Shown: positions 45,714-58,296, numbered from the stretch's first letter. The stretch: 64,000 nt of DNA from Haemophilus parainfluenzae (GCF_900450995.1 NZ_UGHY01000002.1:2041001-2105000); one strand, 5' to 3'. Notes: a model not told the origin generated them from the letters alone. Numbers and translations are program-made.

Positions 45714-47690
45714 ATGTTTACGATTTATAACAACGGCAAACCAGCGCCAATGGGCTATTCAATATTTACCGAGAATGGCGTGAAAGTGACTAATTTTGCA
45801 CTATTCTCTGCTGCAGCGAGTGGTATTGAACTTTGCCTGTTTGATGGCGATAAGGAAACGCGTTTTCCTATGGTTCGCACAAATAATGTATGGCATTTAG
45901 CTGTAGCAGGCGTAGAGGTTGGGAGAGAATATGGATTCCGCATTTACGGTGAACATGCCAATCCGAATAAATTAATGCTCGATCCTTATGCGAAAGCGGT
46001 GAATGGTAAACCAGATTTAACTACCGAAGAAAGTCGTTCTTGGTTCTTAATGAATGATCATCATGATAATGCTCATATTGCGCCAAGAGCGGTGATTATT
46101 TCAGAAGATTTTGATTGGGAAAATGATACCGCACCCAATACGCCTTGGGCGGAAACCATTGTGTATGAATTGCATATCAAAGGTTTTAGCCAACTTAACG
46201 ACAAGATTCCAGCTGAATTACGGGGCACCTATGCGGGCGTAAGTCATCCTACTAATTTAGCTTATTTAAAAGAATTAGGTGTGACTGCAGTGGAATTGCT
46301 GCCTGTAAATTTCCATATAAATGAGCCGCACTTACAGGCACGAGGCTTACAAAATTATTGGGGATACAATCCTTTAGCTATGTTTGCGGTGGAACCTAAA
46401 TATGCGTCAACAAATAATCCATTAGCTGAATTTAAAGCGATGGTGAAGGCGTTTCACAAAGCGGGCATTGAAGTTATTTTAGACGTGGTATTTAACCATT
46501 CCGCAGAGTCAGAGCAAACTTATCCAACATTCTGCCAGCGTGGTATTGATGATCAAACTTACTATTGGCGCAACGATCAAGGGCGTTATATCAATTGGAC
46601 AGGCTGCGGCAATATGCTCAATTTATCCTCCGATGTAGGGCGAAAATGGGTCTTAGATTGTTTACGTTATTGGGCTGAACAGTGTCATGTTGATGGTTTT
46701 CGATTTGATTTAGCTTCGGTTCTTGGGCGTGATACACCAGATTTTAATGCACAAGCTCAGCTTTTTACTGACATAAAAAATGAGCCAAGTTTACAAAATA
46801 TTAAATTGATTGCCGAGCCGTGGGATATTGGACATTACGGTTATCAAGTCGGGCAATTCCCAAGTTATTTTGCCGAATGGAACGACCGATTCCGCGATGA
46901 TCTCTGCCGTTTCTGGCTATGGAAAAGTGGCGAAATAGGCGCATTTGCTGAACGTTTTGCAGGTTCTAGCGATTTATTTAAGAAAAATGACCGCTTACCA
47001 CACACAACACTTAATTTTATTACCGCTCATGATGGTTTCGTTATGCAAGATTTGGTGAGTTATAACCAAAAACATAACGAAGCAAATGGCGAAGAAAATC
47101 GTGATGGTCGCAATGAAAATTACAGTTATAACCATGGGGTAGAAGGTTCTACTGAATGCCTTTCTGAACCGCAAAAAAGTGCGGTGGAAAATAACCGCAC
47201 TTTTGCACAAAGCGGATTATTAATGAGTTTATTGCTGGCGAATGGCACGCCGATGCTTTTGGCGGGCGATGAGTTCGGCAACACTCAATATGGTAACAAT
47301 AATGCCTATTGCCAAGATAACGAAATTACTTGGCTAAAATGGGCAAATTTTAATAAGGAATTATTTGAACTTACCAAGCAAACGATTGCGGCGCGTAAGC
47401 AAATTGGTAGTTTAAATCGGAATCAATGGTGGTCAGGTGACAATGTGCAATGGCTTAACATTCACGGTAACCAGATGACAGTTGACGATTGGCAAAATCA
47501 ACAAACCAAAGCATTACAAGTAGTTTTAGATAAGCATTGTCTTTTATTGATTAATGCCAAAGCCGAAGGACAGGTTTTTCACTTACCCGATGGAAAATGG
47601 AAAGCTAAAATCGGCACACATAATTTAACCCTCGATGCACAACAAGCAGAGCTTAGCTTAATGGGCTTTTGTATGCTGAGTGACGAATAA
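45714..47690 (+). CDS. glgX: Glycogen debranching enzyme (isoamylase type)
   Basis: GH13 enzyme hydrolysing alpha-1,6 branches of phosphorylase-limit glycogen. 658 aa. CBM48 N-terminal domain (VTNFALFSAAASGIELCLF), DVVFNHSAE, nucleophile VDGFRFDLASVLGRD, acid/base KLIAEPWDIG and FITAHDGFVMQDLVSY. Starts 3 bases after glgB stops. A USS pair inside the gene (47171-47206) would form a strong hairpin in the mRNA. Confidence 0.96.
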   Translation: MFTIYNNGKPAPMGYSIFTENGVKVTNFALFSAAASGIELCLFDGDKETRFPMVRTNNVWHLAVAGVEVGREYGFRIYGEHANPNKLMLDPYAKAVNGKPDLTTEESRSWFLMNDHHDNAHIAPRAVIISEDFDWENDTAPNTPWAETIVYELHIKGFSQLNDKIPAELRGTYAGVSHPTNLAYLKELGVTAVELLPVNFHINEPHLQARGLQNYWGYNPLAMFAVEPKYASTNNPLAEFKAMVKAFHKAGIEVILDVVFNHSAESEQTYPTFCQRGIDDQTYYWRNDQGRYINWTGCGNMLNLSSDVGRKWVLDCLRYWAEQCHVDGFRFDLASVLGRDTPDFNAQAQLFTDIKNEPSLQNIKLIAEPWDIGHYGYQVGQFPSYFAEWNDRFRDDLCRFWLWKSGEIGAFAERFAGSSDLFKKNDRLPHTTLNFITAHDGFVMQDLVSYNQKHNEANGEENRDGRNENYSYNHGVEGSTECLSEPQKSAVENNRTFAQSGLLMSLLLANGTPMLLAGDEFGNTQYGNNNAYCQDNEITWLKWANFNKELFELTKQTIAARKQIGSLNRNQWWSGDNVQWLNIHGNQMTVDDWQNQQTKALQVVLDKHCLLLINAKAEGQVFHLPDGKWKAKIGTHNLTLDAQQAELSLMGFCMLSDE

Positions 47691-47712
47691 CTATAAGACT
47701 ATGGAGATCCTT

Positions 47713-49014
47713 ATGAAAGCTGGCGACCTTAACAAATATGATTTAGTTAAAAATACTTTGGTGCTTATTCTTGCGGGTGGACGTGGTTCACGCTTGCATG
47801 AACTTACGGATAAACGCGCAAAACCAGCCCTTTATTTTGGTGGTAATCGCCGTATTATTGACTTTGCACTTTCTAATTGTATTAACTCTGGTTTGAACCG
47901 AATTGGGGTAGTGACTCAATACGCTGCACACTCTTTACTTCGTCATTTGCAAACAGGTTGGTCTTTCTTACCACAAGAAAAAGGGGAGTTTGTTGATATG
48001 CTTCCTGCTCGTCAACAAATTGATGATTCAACTTGGTATCGTGGTACGGCGGATGCTGTTTATCAAAATATGGCGATTATTCGTGATCACTATCGCCCTA
48101 AATACGTTTTAATTTTGGCGGGTGACCATATTTACAAACAAGACTATAGCGTCATGTTGATGGACCATGTGAACAGCGGTGCAAAATGTACGGTGGGTTG
48201 TATTGAAGTACCACGCTCTGAAGCACATGAATTTGGTGTCATGGCAGTAAACGAAAATTTAAAAGTTAAAGCCTTTGTTGAAAAACCAAAAGATCCGCCA
48301 GCAATGGTAGGTAAACCTGATGTTTCACTCGCATCAATGGGGATTTATGTGTTTAATGCGGATTATCTTTACAAAATGTTGGAGAGAGAGGTCAATACAC
48401 CACAAACTAGCCATGATTTCGGTAAAGATGTATTACCAAAATGTTTAGCAGAAGAAACCCTTTATGCGCATCCTTTCAGCCGTTCTTGCATGGGACGTAA
48501 TACTGAAGGTGAAATTTATTGGCGTGATGTAGGTACATTGGATAGCTTCTGGCAATCTAATATTGATTTAGTATCTGAAAATCCACAGCTTGATATTTAT
48601 GACCAAAGTTGGCCAATTCGCGGTAATCCAATTCAAGCTTACCCATCAAAATTCTTCTACAAAAATTCAAATGTTCATCCAGTCGATAATTCTTTAATTG
48701 GCGGTGGTTGCGTGATTACTGATGCATCTATCAGTAATTCCGTGCTATTCGATCGCGTTAAAATTGATGCTTTCTCAAAAGTGGATCATTGCGTGGTATT
48801 GCCACAAGTTAAGATCGGTAAGAATTGTATATTGAAAAACTGTATTCTAGACCGTGAATGTATCATTCCTGATGGCATGGAAATTGGTGTGAATATGGAA
48901 GAAGATAAAAAACGATTCCGTATCAGTTCAACTGGTAAAGTGATTCTAGTTACCCCGAAAATGCTGAAAAAATTAGAAGGGGAAGAAGTCGTCTCTGAAG
49001 AGCATTTAGATTAA
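47713..49014 (+). CDS. glgC: Glucose-1-phosphate adenylyltransferase
   Basis: Makes ADP-glucose, the committed and allosterically controlled step of glycogen synthesis. 433 aa from the ATG at 47713, with GGAG at proper spacing; an upstream in-frame start would overlap glgX. Motifs: VLILAGGRGSRLHELTDKRAKPA, GTADAVYQN, catalytic Asp in ILAGDHIYK, FVEKPKDPP, and C-terminal left-handed beta-helix. Followed by an inverted USS pair that may lower transcription into glgA. Confidence 0.96.
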   Translation: MKAGDLNKYDLVKNTLVLILAGGRGSRLHELTDKRAKPALYFGGNRRIIDFALSNCINSGLNRIGVVTQYAAHSLLRHLQTGWSFLPQEKGEFVDMLPARQQIDDSTWYRGTADAVYQNMAIIRDHYRPKYVLILAGDHIYKQDYSVMLMDHVNSGAKCTVGCIEVPRSEAHEFGVMAVNENLKVKAFVEKPKDPPAMVGKPDVSLASMGIYVFNADYLYKMLEREVNTPQTSHDFGKDVLPKCLAEETLYAHPFSRSCMGRNTEGEIYWRDVGTLDSFWQSNIDLVSENPQLDIYDQSWPIRGNPIQAYPSKFFYKNSNVHPVDNSLIGGGCVITDASISNSVLFDRVKIDAFSKVDHCVVLPQVKIGKNCILKNCILDRECIIPDGMEIGVNMEEDKKRFRISSTGKVILVTPKMLKKLEGEEVVSEEHLD

Positions 49015-49020
49015 TGATGA

Positions 49021-49048
49021 AAAGTGCGGTGAATTTTGACCGCACTTT
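49021..49048. terminator. Inverted USS pair between glgC and glgA
   Basis: AAAGTGCGGT and ACCGCACTTT form a perfect 10-bp stem with an 8-base loop. Inside the operon it may act as a partial terminator or RNA-stability element. Confidence 0.7.
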
Positions 49049-49120
49049 ATAATCCCCTCTTTTCTAAAGAGGGCAGTTGATCGAGCGTTATTTATGTTTT
49101 ATAGGGAAAATAAAAATTAA

Positions 49121-50551
49121 ATGAAAGTTTTACACGTTTGCTCAGAATTTTATCCGCTCCTTAAAACAGGCGGTTTAGCCGATGTTTTAGGGGCTTTACC
49201 GCAAGCCCAAAATCAAATAGGGCTTGATGCACGTATTTTATTGCCTGCTTATCCAGCGATTTCTGCAGGTATTTCTAATACACAAGTTGTTGCTGAATTT
49301 GATAATTTTGCGGGACATGTGGTGTTGTGCTACGGCGAATATAATGGCGTAGGCGTTTATTTAATTGATGCGCCACATTTATATGCGCGTGAGGGGAATC
49401 CATACCACGATTGTTACTATAATGATTATGGTGATAATTATAAACGTTTTGCCTTACTTGGTTGGGTTGGTGCTGAATTATCTACTGGTTTAGATAGCTG
49501 GTGGCGTGCGGACGTCGTTCATGCTCATGATTGGCATGCTGGCTTATGTGCTGCTTATTTGTTTAATAAAGGTCGCCCAGCAAAATCGGTATTTACAATC
49601 CACAATTTAGCATATCAAGGGCAATTCCATTATCAGCATTTATTTGAAATTGGCTTGCCTGCAGGCATGTTTAATGTTGATGGTTTAGAGTTATTTGGAC
49701 AGATTTCCTATTTAAAATCAGGCTTATTTTATTCTGATGTCAGCACTGCAGTGAGTCCGACTTATGCCAAAGAGATTACAACACCTGAGTTTGCCTATGG
49801 CTTAGAAGGTTTACTTTCTGGTTTAAAATCTCAAGGGCGTTTAGTGGGGATTCTTAATGGTGTAGATGAAAATATTTGGCATCCAAATGCCGATCAATAT
49901 ATTCAGCATCGTTACAAATTGAAACATATGGCAGGTAAAAAACAGAATAAAGCTGAACTGCAAGCTTATTTTAATTTACCGCAAGATGAAAATGCATTGG
50001 CATTTGTGATGGTAACCCGCTTAACCGAGCAAAAAGGCGTAGATTTATTGATTGAAAGTGCGGATGAAATTGTAAAACAAGGTGGCCAGCTGATGATTTT
50101 GGGTTCTGGCGCACCGCACTTTGAACAAGGTATTCGTGAGCTTGCTGAACGTTATCCACAAAATGTAGCAGTCAAAATTGGTTACGATGAAACACTGTCA
50201 CATTTATTAGTGGCTGGTGGTGATGTGATTTTAGTGCCAAGTCGTTTTGAGCCTTGTGGCTTAACACAACTTTATGGTTTGCAATATGGCACACTTCCTC
50301 TTGTTCGTAAAACGGGTGGTTTAGCCGATACGGTGGTGGATAGCACACCGGAAAATATTAAAGATCGCACGGCAACTGGTTTTGTGTTTGAGCAAGCTAT
50401 CGCTGAAGATTTACGCAAAAGCATTCAACAAGCGTTTGATATTTGGCAAAAACCGAGAGTCTGGTCAGCATTGCGAGCGAATGCGATGGCACAAGATTTC
50501 AGCTGGCGTAAAGCAGCAGAACAATATCGTGCACTTTATGAACGTTTGTAG
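49121..50551 (+). CDS. glgA: Glycogen synthase (ADP-glucose)
   Basis: GT5 enzyme that extends glycogen with ADP-glucose. 476 aa, standard length. The KTGGL ADP-glucose-binding motif is in LLKTGGLADVLGALP; VVHAHDWHAGL, FTIHNLAYQG, the C-terminal GT-B domain with VTRLTEQKGVD, and VPSRFEPCGLTQLYGLQYG are all present. The 106-base gap before it contains the USS hairpin. Confidence 0.96.
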   Translation: MKVLHVCSEFYPLLKTGGLADVLGALPQAQNQIGLDARILLPAYPAISAGISNTQVVAEFDNFAGHVVLCYGEYNGVGVYLIDAPHLYAREGNPYHDCYYNDYGDNYKRFALLGWVGAELSTGLDSWWRADVVHAHDWHAGLCAAYLFNKGRPAKSVFTIHNLAYQGQFHYQHLFEIGLPAGMFNVDGLELFGQISYLKSGLFYSDVSTAVSPTYAKEITTPEFAYGLEGLLSGLKSQGRLVGILNGVDENIWHPNADQYIQHRYKLKHMAGKKQNKAELQAYFNLPQDENALAFVMVTRLTEQKGVDLLIESADEIVKQGGQLMILGSGAPHFEQGIRELAERYPQNVAVKIGYDETLSHLLVAGGDVILVPSRFEPCGLTQLYGLQYGTLPLVRKTGGLADTVVDSTPENIKDRTATGFVFEQAIAEDLRKSIQQAFDIWQKPRVWSALRANAMAQDFSWRKAAEQYRALYERL

Positions 50552-50791
50552 TTTTATTTATAAACGTTAAGAGCAACAGTCTGTTTGTAGATTATTGTTG
50601 CAAGCTCTGTGATTATGCTTGTTTTTCGACAAAATAAGCATAAAATTCGAACGAATTTATTAGAGGTATAAAGGTTCTCGGATATAAAGAGCGGTCTATT
50701 TCGATTGATTTTTTGAAATGTGCGTGAATTTTTAAATCAACATCTCTTTTATTATAGATAATTTTTTAACATTCAAACCGAGGTTTTACTT
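50552..50791. other. glgA-glgP intergenic region
   Basis: 240 bases without a gene. It holds an 8-bp inverted repeat, TTATGCTT (50613-50620) and AAGCATAA (50636-50643), and a palindrome-like TTCGAACGAA just after it. These could be a partial terminator plus a separate glgP promoter or operator; no convincing -35/-10 pair is seen. Confidence 0.4.
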
Positions 50792-53257
50792 ATGATAATG
50801 GATAATTTTGATTCTCCATTCCTATACAATCGCCCACAAATGACTGTTGAGGCAATCAAAAAATCAATTGTTTATAAGCTTATTTTTTTAATTGGTCGCT
50901 CACCGCGTGAAGCGAGCCAACGAGACTGGTTAAATGCGACTTTGCATGCTGTTCGAGATTTAGTGACAGAAGGTTGGATTACCACAGCTCGCCAAACTCG
51001 AGCGGAAGATTCTCGCCGTGTTTACTACCTTTCAATGGAATTCTTAATTGGACGTACGCTTTCTAATGCCATGATTGCAGAAGGTATTTATGGATTAGCA
51101 CAAGAAGCCTTATCTGAATTAAATGTCGATTTGGAAGAAGTTTTAGAAAAAGAAGTTGATCCTGGCTTGGGTAATGGTGGTTTAGGTCGTTTAGCCGCTT
51201 GCTTTATGGATTCTATTGCGACCCTTGGTTTACCAGGTATGGGCTACGGTATTCGTTATGAATATGGTATGTTCCGCCAAAAAATTGAAAATGGCCAGCA
51301 AGTCGAGCGCCCAGATGCATGGCTTGAAAAAGGTGCACCTTGGGAGTTCATTCGTCCATCTAAACGCTTTACCGTAGAATTTGGTGGAAACATTCATTTC
51401 GAAGATAAAAAATGCATTTGGCAAGATACCGAAAAAGTGACCGCACTTGCTTATGACCAAATGATCCCGGGTTATCAAAATAATTCTGCAGCAACATTAC
51501 GCTTATGGTCTGCTCATGCGGGAGAAGTATTTAATCTCGCAGATTTTAACCGCGGTGAACACTTAGCGGCATTAGAAGAACACTCCGCAAATAAAAACTT
51601 ATCACGCGTACTTTATCCGGATGATTCTACTTGGAATGGTCGCGAATTGCGTTTACGTCAAGAGTATTTCTTAGTATCTGCATCACTTCAAGATATTTTA
51701 CGCCGTCACAAACGTACCCACGATAGCCTTGAAAACTTGGCAGATAAAGTGGCGATTCACTTAAACGATACCCACCCAGCGTTAGCAATTCCTGAGTTAA
51801 TGCGAATTTTAGTGGATGATGAAGGTTTTGAATGGAAAAAAGCTTGGGAGATGACGCGTAAGATTTTCTCTTATACTTGCCATACCCTTATGTCTGAAGC
51901 ATTAGAAACTTGGCCAGTGGAAATGATGGCGAAAATCTTACCGCGTCATTTACAGATGATTTTTGAAATTAACGATCACTTCTTAGAATATGTCCGCACT
52001 TATGTGACGACTGACAACGATTTTATCCGTCGTGTTTCACTGATTGAAGAAGGCTACCAACGCAAAGTACGTATGGGATGGCTATCCGTGGTAGGTTCAC
52101 ACAAAATCAACGGTGTGGCAGAAATTCATTCTGATTTAATGGTGACTTCAACCTTTGCAGATTTTGCTCTCATTTTCCCAGAACGCTTTACCAATGTAAC
52201 AAACGGTATTACCCCTCGTCGTTGGTTAGCCGTGGCGAATCCACAATTGGCAGACTTATTCGATAAATACATTGGTTCAGAATGGCGTTGTGATTTAAGT
52301 CAAATCGAAAAACTTAAACCATTTACGCAAGAAAAAGCATTTAAAGAAGCGATTGCAGATATTAAATTTGCGAATAAAGTGAAATTGGCGGAATACGTGA
52401 AATCTGAATTAGGTGTTGAACTTGATCCACATGCGTTATTTGATGTTCAAGTAAAACGTATTCACGAATATAAACGTCAAATGTTGAACGTATTGCATAT
52501 TATTGCTCGCTATAATGAAATGCTTGCTCATCCTGAAAAAGATTGGCAACCGCGCGTATTTATTTTAGCAGGTAAAGCAGCTTCGGCTTATTATGCAGCG
52601 AAACAAACGATCCATTTAATTAATGATGTTGCTAATGTCATCAATAATGATGAGCGTTTGAAAGGCCGTTTAAAAGTTGTATTTATTCCAAATTACAGCG
52701 TGAGCCTTGCCCAGTTAATTATTCCAGCAGCGGATATTTCAGAGCAAATTTCACTTGCAGGCACAGAGGCTTCTGGCACCAGTAATATGAAGTTTGCCTT
52801 AAATGGTGCATTGACACTCGGTACACTTGACGGTGCGAACGTGGAGATCTTGGAAAACGTGGGTGAAGATAACATCTTTATTTTCGGTAACACTGTGGAA
52901 CAAGTTGAGCAACTTCGTCGAGAAGGGTATCGATCATTTGAATACTATCAAAATGATGCTCAATTACGCACAGTCGTGGATCAAATTATTGAGGGTAAAT
53001 TCTCACCAGAAGATCCTCAACGTTATCATCAACTATTACAAGGCTTGCAATACCACGATTATTATCAAGCTTTCGCTGATTTCCGTAGTTATGTAGAAAC
53101 TCAAAAAACCGTAGATGAAAAATACAAACAACGCGATCAATGGATTGAAAGCACAATTCAAAATATCGTGAATATGGGCTTCTTCTCATCTGACCGCACG
53201 ATTCTTGAATATGCGAAAAATATCTGGAAAATTGAACCGTTAAAACTCGAGAAGTAA
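50792..53257 (+). CDS. glgP: Glycogen phosphorylase
   Basis: PLP enzyme releasing glucose-1-phosphate from glycogen. 821 aa, family length. [53 protein letters not shown] and the PLP-lysine region [16 protein letters not shown] are present. GAGG precedes the start. Last gene of the glg cluster and followed by a strong terminator. With GlgX and MalQ it forms the breakdown branch of the pathway. Confidence 0.97.
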   Translation: MIMDNFDSPFLYNRPQMTVEAIKKSIVYKLIFLIGRSPREASQRDWLNATLHAVRDLVTEGWITTARQTRAEDSRRVYYLSMEFLIGRTLSNAMIAEGIYGLAQEALSELNVDLEEVLEKEVDPGLGNGGLGRLAACFMDSIATLGLPGMGYGIRYEYGMFRQKIENGQQVERPDAWLEKGAPWEFIRPSKRFTVEFGGNIHFEDKKCIWQDTEKVTALAYDQMIPGYQNNSAATLRLWSAHAGEVFNLADFNRGEHLAALEEHSANKNLSRVLYPDDSTWNGRELRLRQEYFLVSASLQDILRRHKRTHDSLENLADKVAIHLNDTHPALAIPELMRILVDDEGFEWKKAWEMTRKIFSYTCHTLMSEALETWPVEMMAKILPRHLQMIFEINDHFLEYVRTYVTTDNDFIRRVSLIEEGYQRKVRMGWLSVVGSHKINGVAEIHSDLMVTSTFADFALIFPERFTNVTNGITPRRWLAVANPQLADLFDKYIGSEWRCDLSQIEKLKPFTQEKAFKEAIADIKFANKVKLAEYVKSELGVELDPHALFDVQVKRIHEYKRQMLNVLHIIARYNEMLAHPEKDWQPRVFILAGKAASAYYAAKQTIHLINDVANVINNDERLKGRLKVVFIPNYSVSLAQLIIPAADISEQISLAGTEASGTSNMKFALNGALTLGTLDGANVEILENVGEDNIFIFGNTVEQVEQLRREGYRSFEYYQNDAQLRTVVDQIIEGKFSPEDPQRYHQLLQGLQYHDYYQAFADFRSYVETQKTVDEKYKQRDQWIESTIQNIVNMGFFSSDRTILEYAKNIWKIEPLKLEK

Positions 53258-53277
53258 GTTCTTTTCCACTCATAGAA

Positions 53278-53311
53278 AACCCTGTCGGATTATTTCCACA
53301 GGGTTTCTTTT
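53278..53311 (+). terminator. glgP terminator
   Basis: AAACCCTGT / ACAGGGTTT perfect 9-bp stem, then CTTTTT. Confidence 0.88.
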
Positions 53312-53362
53312 TATGCTAAAATCCACCGTCAAATTTATTGTTCATTCAGATTAGGAAAAAGT

Positions 53363-53836
53363 ATGAAAGTTTTAGAAGGTGCGGTAGCTGCACCAAATGC
53401 TAAAATCGCAGTAGTGATTGCTCGTTTTAACAGTTTTATTAATGAAAGTTTATTAGAAGGTGCGGTAGATGCATTAAAACGTATCGGCCAAGTGAAAGAT
53501 GAGAATATCACAATCGTTCGTGCACCTGGTGCGTATGAACTTCCATTAGTAGCACGTCGTTTAGCTGAAAGCAAAAAATTTGATGCAATCGTCGCACTAG
53601 GTACGGTAATCCGTGGTGGTACAGCTCACTTTGAATATGTGGCTGGCGAAGCAAGCAGCGGTTTAGGTCAAGTCGCAATGCAAGCTGAAATTCCAGTCGC
53701 ATTCGGTGTTTTAACAACTGAAAACATTGAACAAGCTATCGAGCGCGCAGGGACCAAAGCAGGTAACAAAGGTGCAGAAGCAGCATTAACTGCACTTGAA
53801 ATGGTGAACCTTTTACAACAAATTGATGCGGCATAA
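53363..53836 (+). CDS. ribH: 6,7-dimethyl-8-ribityllumazine synthase
   Basis: Penultimate riboflavin step, joining the aminouracil and dihydroxybutanone phosphate; forms a capsid-like shell of 60 subunits in many bacteria. 157 aa. [31 protein letters not shown], and the catalytic His region [13 protein letters not shown] followed by [16 protein letters not shown]. No FMN riboswitch is seen upstream. nusB starts 5 bases after its stop, the usual ribH-nusB pair. Confidence 0.96.
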   Translation: MKVLEGAVAAPNAKIAVVIARFNSFINESLLEGAVDALKRIGQVKDENITIVRAPGAYELPLVARRLAESKKFDAIVALGTVIRGGTAHFEYVAGEASSGLGQVAMQAEIPVAFGVLTTENIEQAIERAGTKAGNKGAEAALTALEMVNLLQQIDAA

Positions 53837-53841
53837 TTCAA

Positions 53842-54279
53842 ATGAGAGAGAAAAAAGAACCTGTAAAAAAAGTATCGCCACGTCGTAGAGCGAGAGAATG
53901 TGCGGTTCAAGCATTATATTCTTGGGCTCTCTCTGGTAACGCACCAGAACAAGTGGAACTCACTTTCGTTGTGGATCAAGATTTAAAAGGTGTGGATAAA
54001 CCTTATTTTAGCCGCCTTTTCCGTCAAACCGTTGCGAATGTAGAAGCCGTTGATTTTTCAATGAGCCATTATTTAGATCGCACGTTGGATGAATTAGATC
54101 CGATTGAAAAAGCGATTTTACGTTTAGCGGTTTACGAACTTCAATTTGAGCCAGATGTACCGTATAAAGTGGCGATTAATGAGGCAATTGAAGTGGCGAA
54201 AGTGTTTGGTGCAGATGAAAGCCATAAATACATTAATGGTGTATTGGATAAAGTCGCTCCTGCATTAGGTCGCAAATAA
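53842..54279 (+). CDS. nusB: Transcription antitermination factor NusB
   Basis: Binds boxA RNA with NusE for rRNA antitermination. 145 aa, all helical: [65 protein letters not shown] (shown by its continuous match to the NusB family). The N-terminal 12 residues are lysine-rich. Coupled to ribH, and a terminator-like hairpin follows before thiL. Confidence 0.95.
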   Translation: MREKKEPVKKVSPRRRARECAVQALYSWALSGNAPEQVELTFVVDQDLKGVDKPYFSRLFRQTVANVEAVDFSMSHYLDRTLDELDPIEKAILRLAVYELQFEPDVPYKVAINEAIEVAKVFGADESHKYINGVLDKVAPALGRK

Positions 54280-54292
54280 TTATTCAAATGTA

Positions 54293-54322
54293 GGGTAGAC
54301 AAATGTCTGCCCTTTGTTTTTT
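54293..54322 (+). terminator. Terminator after ribH-nusB
   Basis: GGGTAGAC-AAAT-GTCTGCCC (one G-T pair) followed by TTTGTTTTTT. Confidence 0.78.
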
Positions 54323-54336
54323 GGTGCGCAGATAAA

Positions 54337-55317
54337 ATGACTACGGGTGAATTTGATCTTATAGGGCGATATTTCTCAATACAAAAAGGCAATCAATACT
54401 TTGTTGATTTCAGTATTGGGGATGATTGTGCGCTCACCCATATTCCAGAAGGCTATCAGCTTGCGATTACCACCGATACAATGGTCGAGGGTACGCATTT
54501 TTTATCTTCCATTTCTCCAAAAGATTTAGCGTATAAAGCTATCGCGACAAATCTAAGTGATTTAGCTGCTATGGGCGCGAAACCAGCTTGGATTTCTCTT
54601 GCACTGACATTACCTGAAGTGGATGAAAACTGGTTAAGCCAATTTAGTCAAAGTCTGTTTGATATATTAAATCAATATGATGTGACGTTAATTGGTGGCG
54701 ATACAACGAAAGGCCCACTTTCTGTAACCATTACGGCACAAGGTTTCGTACCAAAAGGAAAGGCTTTATTCCGACATACCGCGAAGGTTGGTGATTTAAT
54801 TTATGTATCGGGCACGTTAGGTGATAGCGCGGCGGGTTTAAATTGGATCTTACAGGGGAAAAGTGCGGTCGATTTTGATACGGAATTTTTAGTAAAACGC
54901 CATTTTCACCCGACGCCACGCATTGAATTAGGTCAAGCCTTAATGGATGTAGCGCATTCATGTATTGATATTTCAGATGGTCTTGTCGCTGATTTAGGAC
55001 ATATTTTAACGAGAAGCCAATATTCTGCAGAGATTGACTTATCCTTATTGCCTTTATCTACATCACTCAAAAAAACATATAGCTTAGAAAAAGCAGAAGC
55101 GTTTGCATTAAGTGGCGGGGAAGATTATGAACTTTGCTTTACGATTCCCGCAAATAAAAAATCTGAGATTGAGACGTTATCTCAATCGTTGAATGTACCT
55201 TGTACCTGTATCGGAAAAATTGTTCAGCAAAATAACAATCAGATTACTTTTTTTAAAGATAGACGTGTAATCCATTATCAAGCGCCGTCTGGTTTCGATC
55301 ATTTTAAGGATAAATAA
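54337..55317 (+). CDS. thiL: Thiamine-monophosphate kinase
   Basis: Phosphorylates thiamine monophosphate to the active diphosphate. 326 aa, AIR-synthase-like fold: GEFDLIGRYF, metal-binding SIGDDCALTHIPEG, ITTDTMVEGTHFL, NLSDLAAMGAKPAWISLAL, LIGGDTTKG and CIDISDGLVADLGHIL. Its stop codon overlaps the pgpA start (TAATGA), so the two are translated together, the same order as in E. coli nusB-thiL-pgpA. Confidence 0.96.
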   Translation: MTTGEFDLIGRYFSIQKGNQYFVDFSIGDDCALTHIPEGYQLAITTDTMVEGTHFLSSISPKDLAYKAIATNLSDLAAMGAKPAWISLALTLPEVDENWLSQFSQSLFDILNQYDVTLIGGDTTKGPLSVTITAQGFVPKGKALFRHTAKVGDLIYVSGTLGDSAAGLNWILQGKSAVDFDTEFLVKRHFHPTPRIELGQALMDVAHSCIDISDGLVADLGHILTRSQYSAEIDLSLLPLSTSLKKTYSLEKAEAFALSGGEDYELCFTIPANKKSEIETLSQSLNVPCTCIGKIVQQNNNQITFFKDRRVIHYQAPSGFDHFKDK

Positions 55318-55804
55318 TGAATAGTTCACCACTTGATAGAGTCAGCTTAAAAAATCCAGTTCATTTACTTGCATTAGGTTTTGGTTCAGGATTAATTCGT
55401 CCAGCACCGGGCACATGGGGAAGTTTAGCTGGAACGATTTTAGGCTCCGTATTATTAGCCGGTGTTGGATTAAAAATCTTCTTAATTTTGACCGCACTTT
55501 GCTTTGCGCTTGGCTGTTATCTATGTCAAAAAACCGCAGATGATATGGGCGTTCATGATCACGGCTCCATTGTTTGGGATGAATTTGTTGGGGTATTTAT
55601 CGTGTTAGCCGCAATTCCAACTTTATCCTTGCCTTGGATTGTCATTGCCTTTGTACTGTTCCGTTTCTTCGATATATTAAAACCTTATCCCATCCGTCAT
55701 TTTGACCAAAAACTGGAAAGTGGTTTTGGCATTATGGTGGATGATGTTTTAGCAGCAATCTATGCTGTTATCGTGATTGTGATATTCCGTATTGTAGGCT
55801 TGCC

Positions 55805-55811
<7 letters not shown>
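55317..55811 (+). CDS. pgpA: Phosphatidylglycerophosphatase A
   Basis: Membrane enzyme removing phosphate from phosphatidylglycerol phosphate. 164 aa, three to four membrane segments. LALGFGSGLIRPAPGTWGSLAG and the acidic motif HDHGSIVWDEFVG are family signatures, as is RFFDILKPYPIRHFDQ. Overlaps thiL at the start and the exporter gene at the end by 7 bases. Confidence 0.94.
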
Positions 55812-57503
<1,692 letters not shown>

Positions 57504-57609
57504 GAAATAAAATAAAACAAAATTTTGCTCATTATAGAAGAAAGAGAAGTAAAACTCACGGCTCTTTTGTTGTAAGATAGCGAGCTAATATTCATCATAA
57601 GGGAAGATC

Positions 57610-58296
57610 ATGCGAACCTTTCTAAAATTAACGTGGATTTCAACCGCACTTTTATTAACGGCTTGTAGCTCGATTTCAAAAGAGCCGGTTAAGCATATTG
57701 ATATGTATGTAAAGCCTTATTACGATGCCAGAGATGGGCGACTTGAACAGATTAATGTGAACAAAGATATTGATGCGTTATTACTGAAAAATACACAAAA
57801 AGATTTTGAAAGTGCGGTCAATATTATTGAGAAAAAAGTGGATTTTGTTTCTCCGATGACAATGTTTGCACTTTCTGCTCGTGCTTATGATTTTGGCTTA
57901 CGTGATGAAGCAGTAAAATGGTTTTATCGTGGGCAAAACCGTTTAATCACCGCATTATATGTGTTGGATTTAGATAAATTAACAGTATCGAATAACACAG
58001 CATTTGGGCAATTAGTGGGACAGCATGTTAATCCGTATGCGTTCTGTGATTTGAATAAGCAACACAAGGCGGCGCAAGATGCAATTGACTGGGCGAAAAA
58101 TCATCCGTATCAGACGGTGTTTTTACCTCAATTACCAAGCAAACATCAAGATAGAAAACAGGCATTAAAAGAAGCAGAGGCAAAACTTGATGCGCGTTTA
58201 GTCGAGCAAGACCGCTATTTTGCTAATTCTGAAAATAAAGCGAAATGGGAAAAAGAACGCCAAGATAACTTGGTGAATGAGCGATTTTGCTGGTGA
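57610..58296 (+). CDS. Putative lipoprotein of unknown function
   Basis: 228 aa with a lipoprotein signal (STALLLTAC, Cys20). The mature part is mostly helical with a possible TPR-like pair (MTMFALSARAYDFGLRDEAVKWFYRGQNRL) and a charged C-terminal coiled region (KQALKEAEAKLDARLVEQDR); two cysteines (FCDLNK, RFCW) near the end could pair. No named family recognised. USS cores of opposite orientation lie in the signal peptide codons (57642) and at about 57809. Confidence 0.8.
   Translation: MRTFLKLTWISTALLLTACSSISKEPVKHIDMYVKPYYDARDGRLEQINVNKDIDALLLKNTQKDFESAVNIIEKKVDFVSPMTMFALSARAYDFGLRDEAVKWFYRGQNRLITALYVLDLDKLTVSNNTAFGQLVGQHVNPYAFCDLNKQHKAAQDAIDWAKNHPYQTVFLPQLPSKHQDRKQALKEAEAKLDARLVEQDRYFANSENKAKWEKERQDNLVNERFCW

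Noticed and set aside
53258..53362. FMN riboswitch before ribH
   Set aside because: The gap is only about 105 bases, taken up largely by the glgP terminator, and lacks the conserved RFN element segments.
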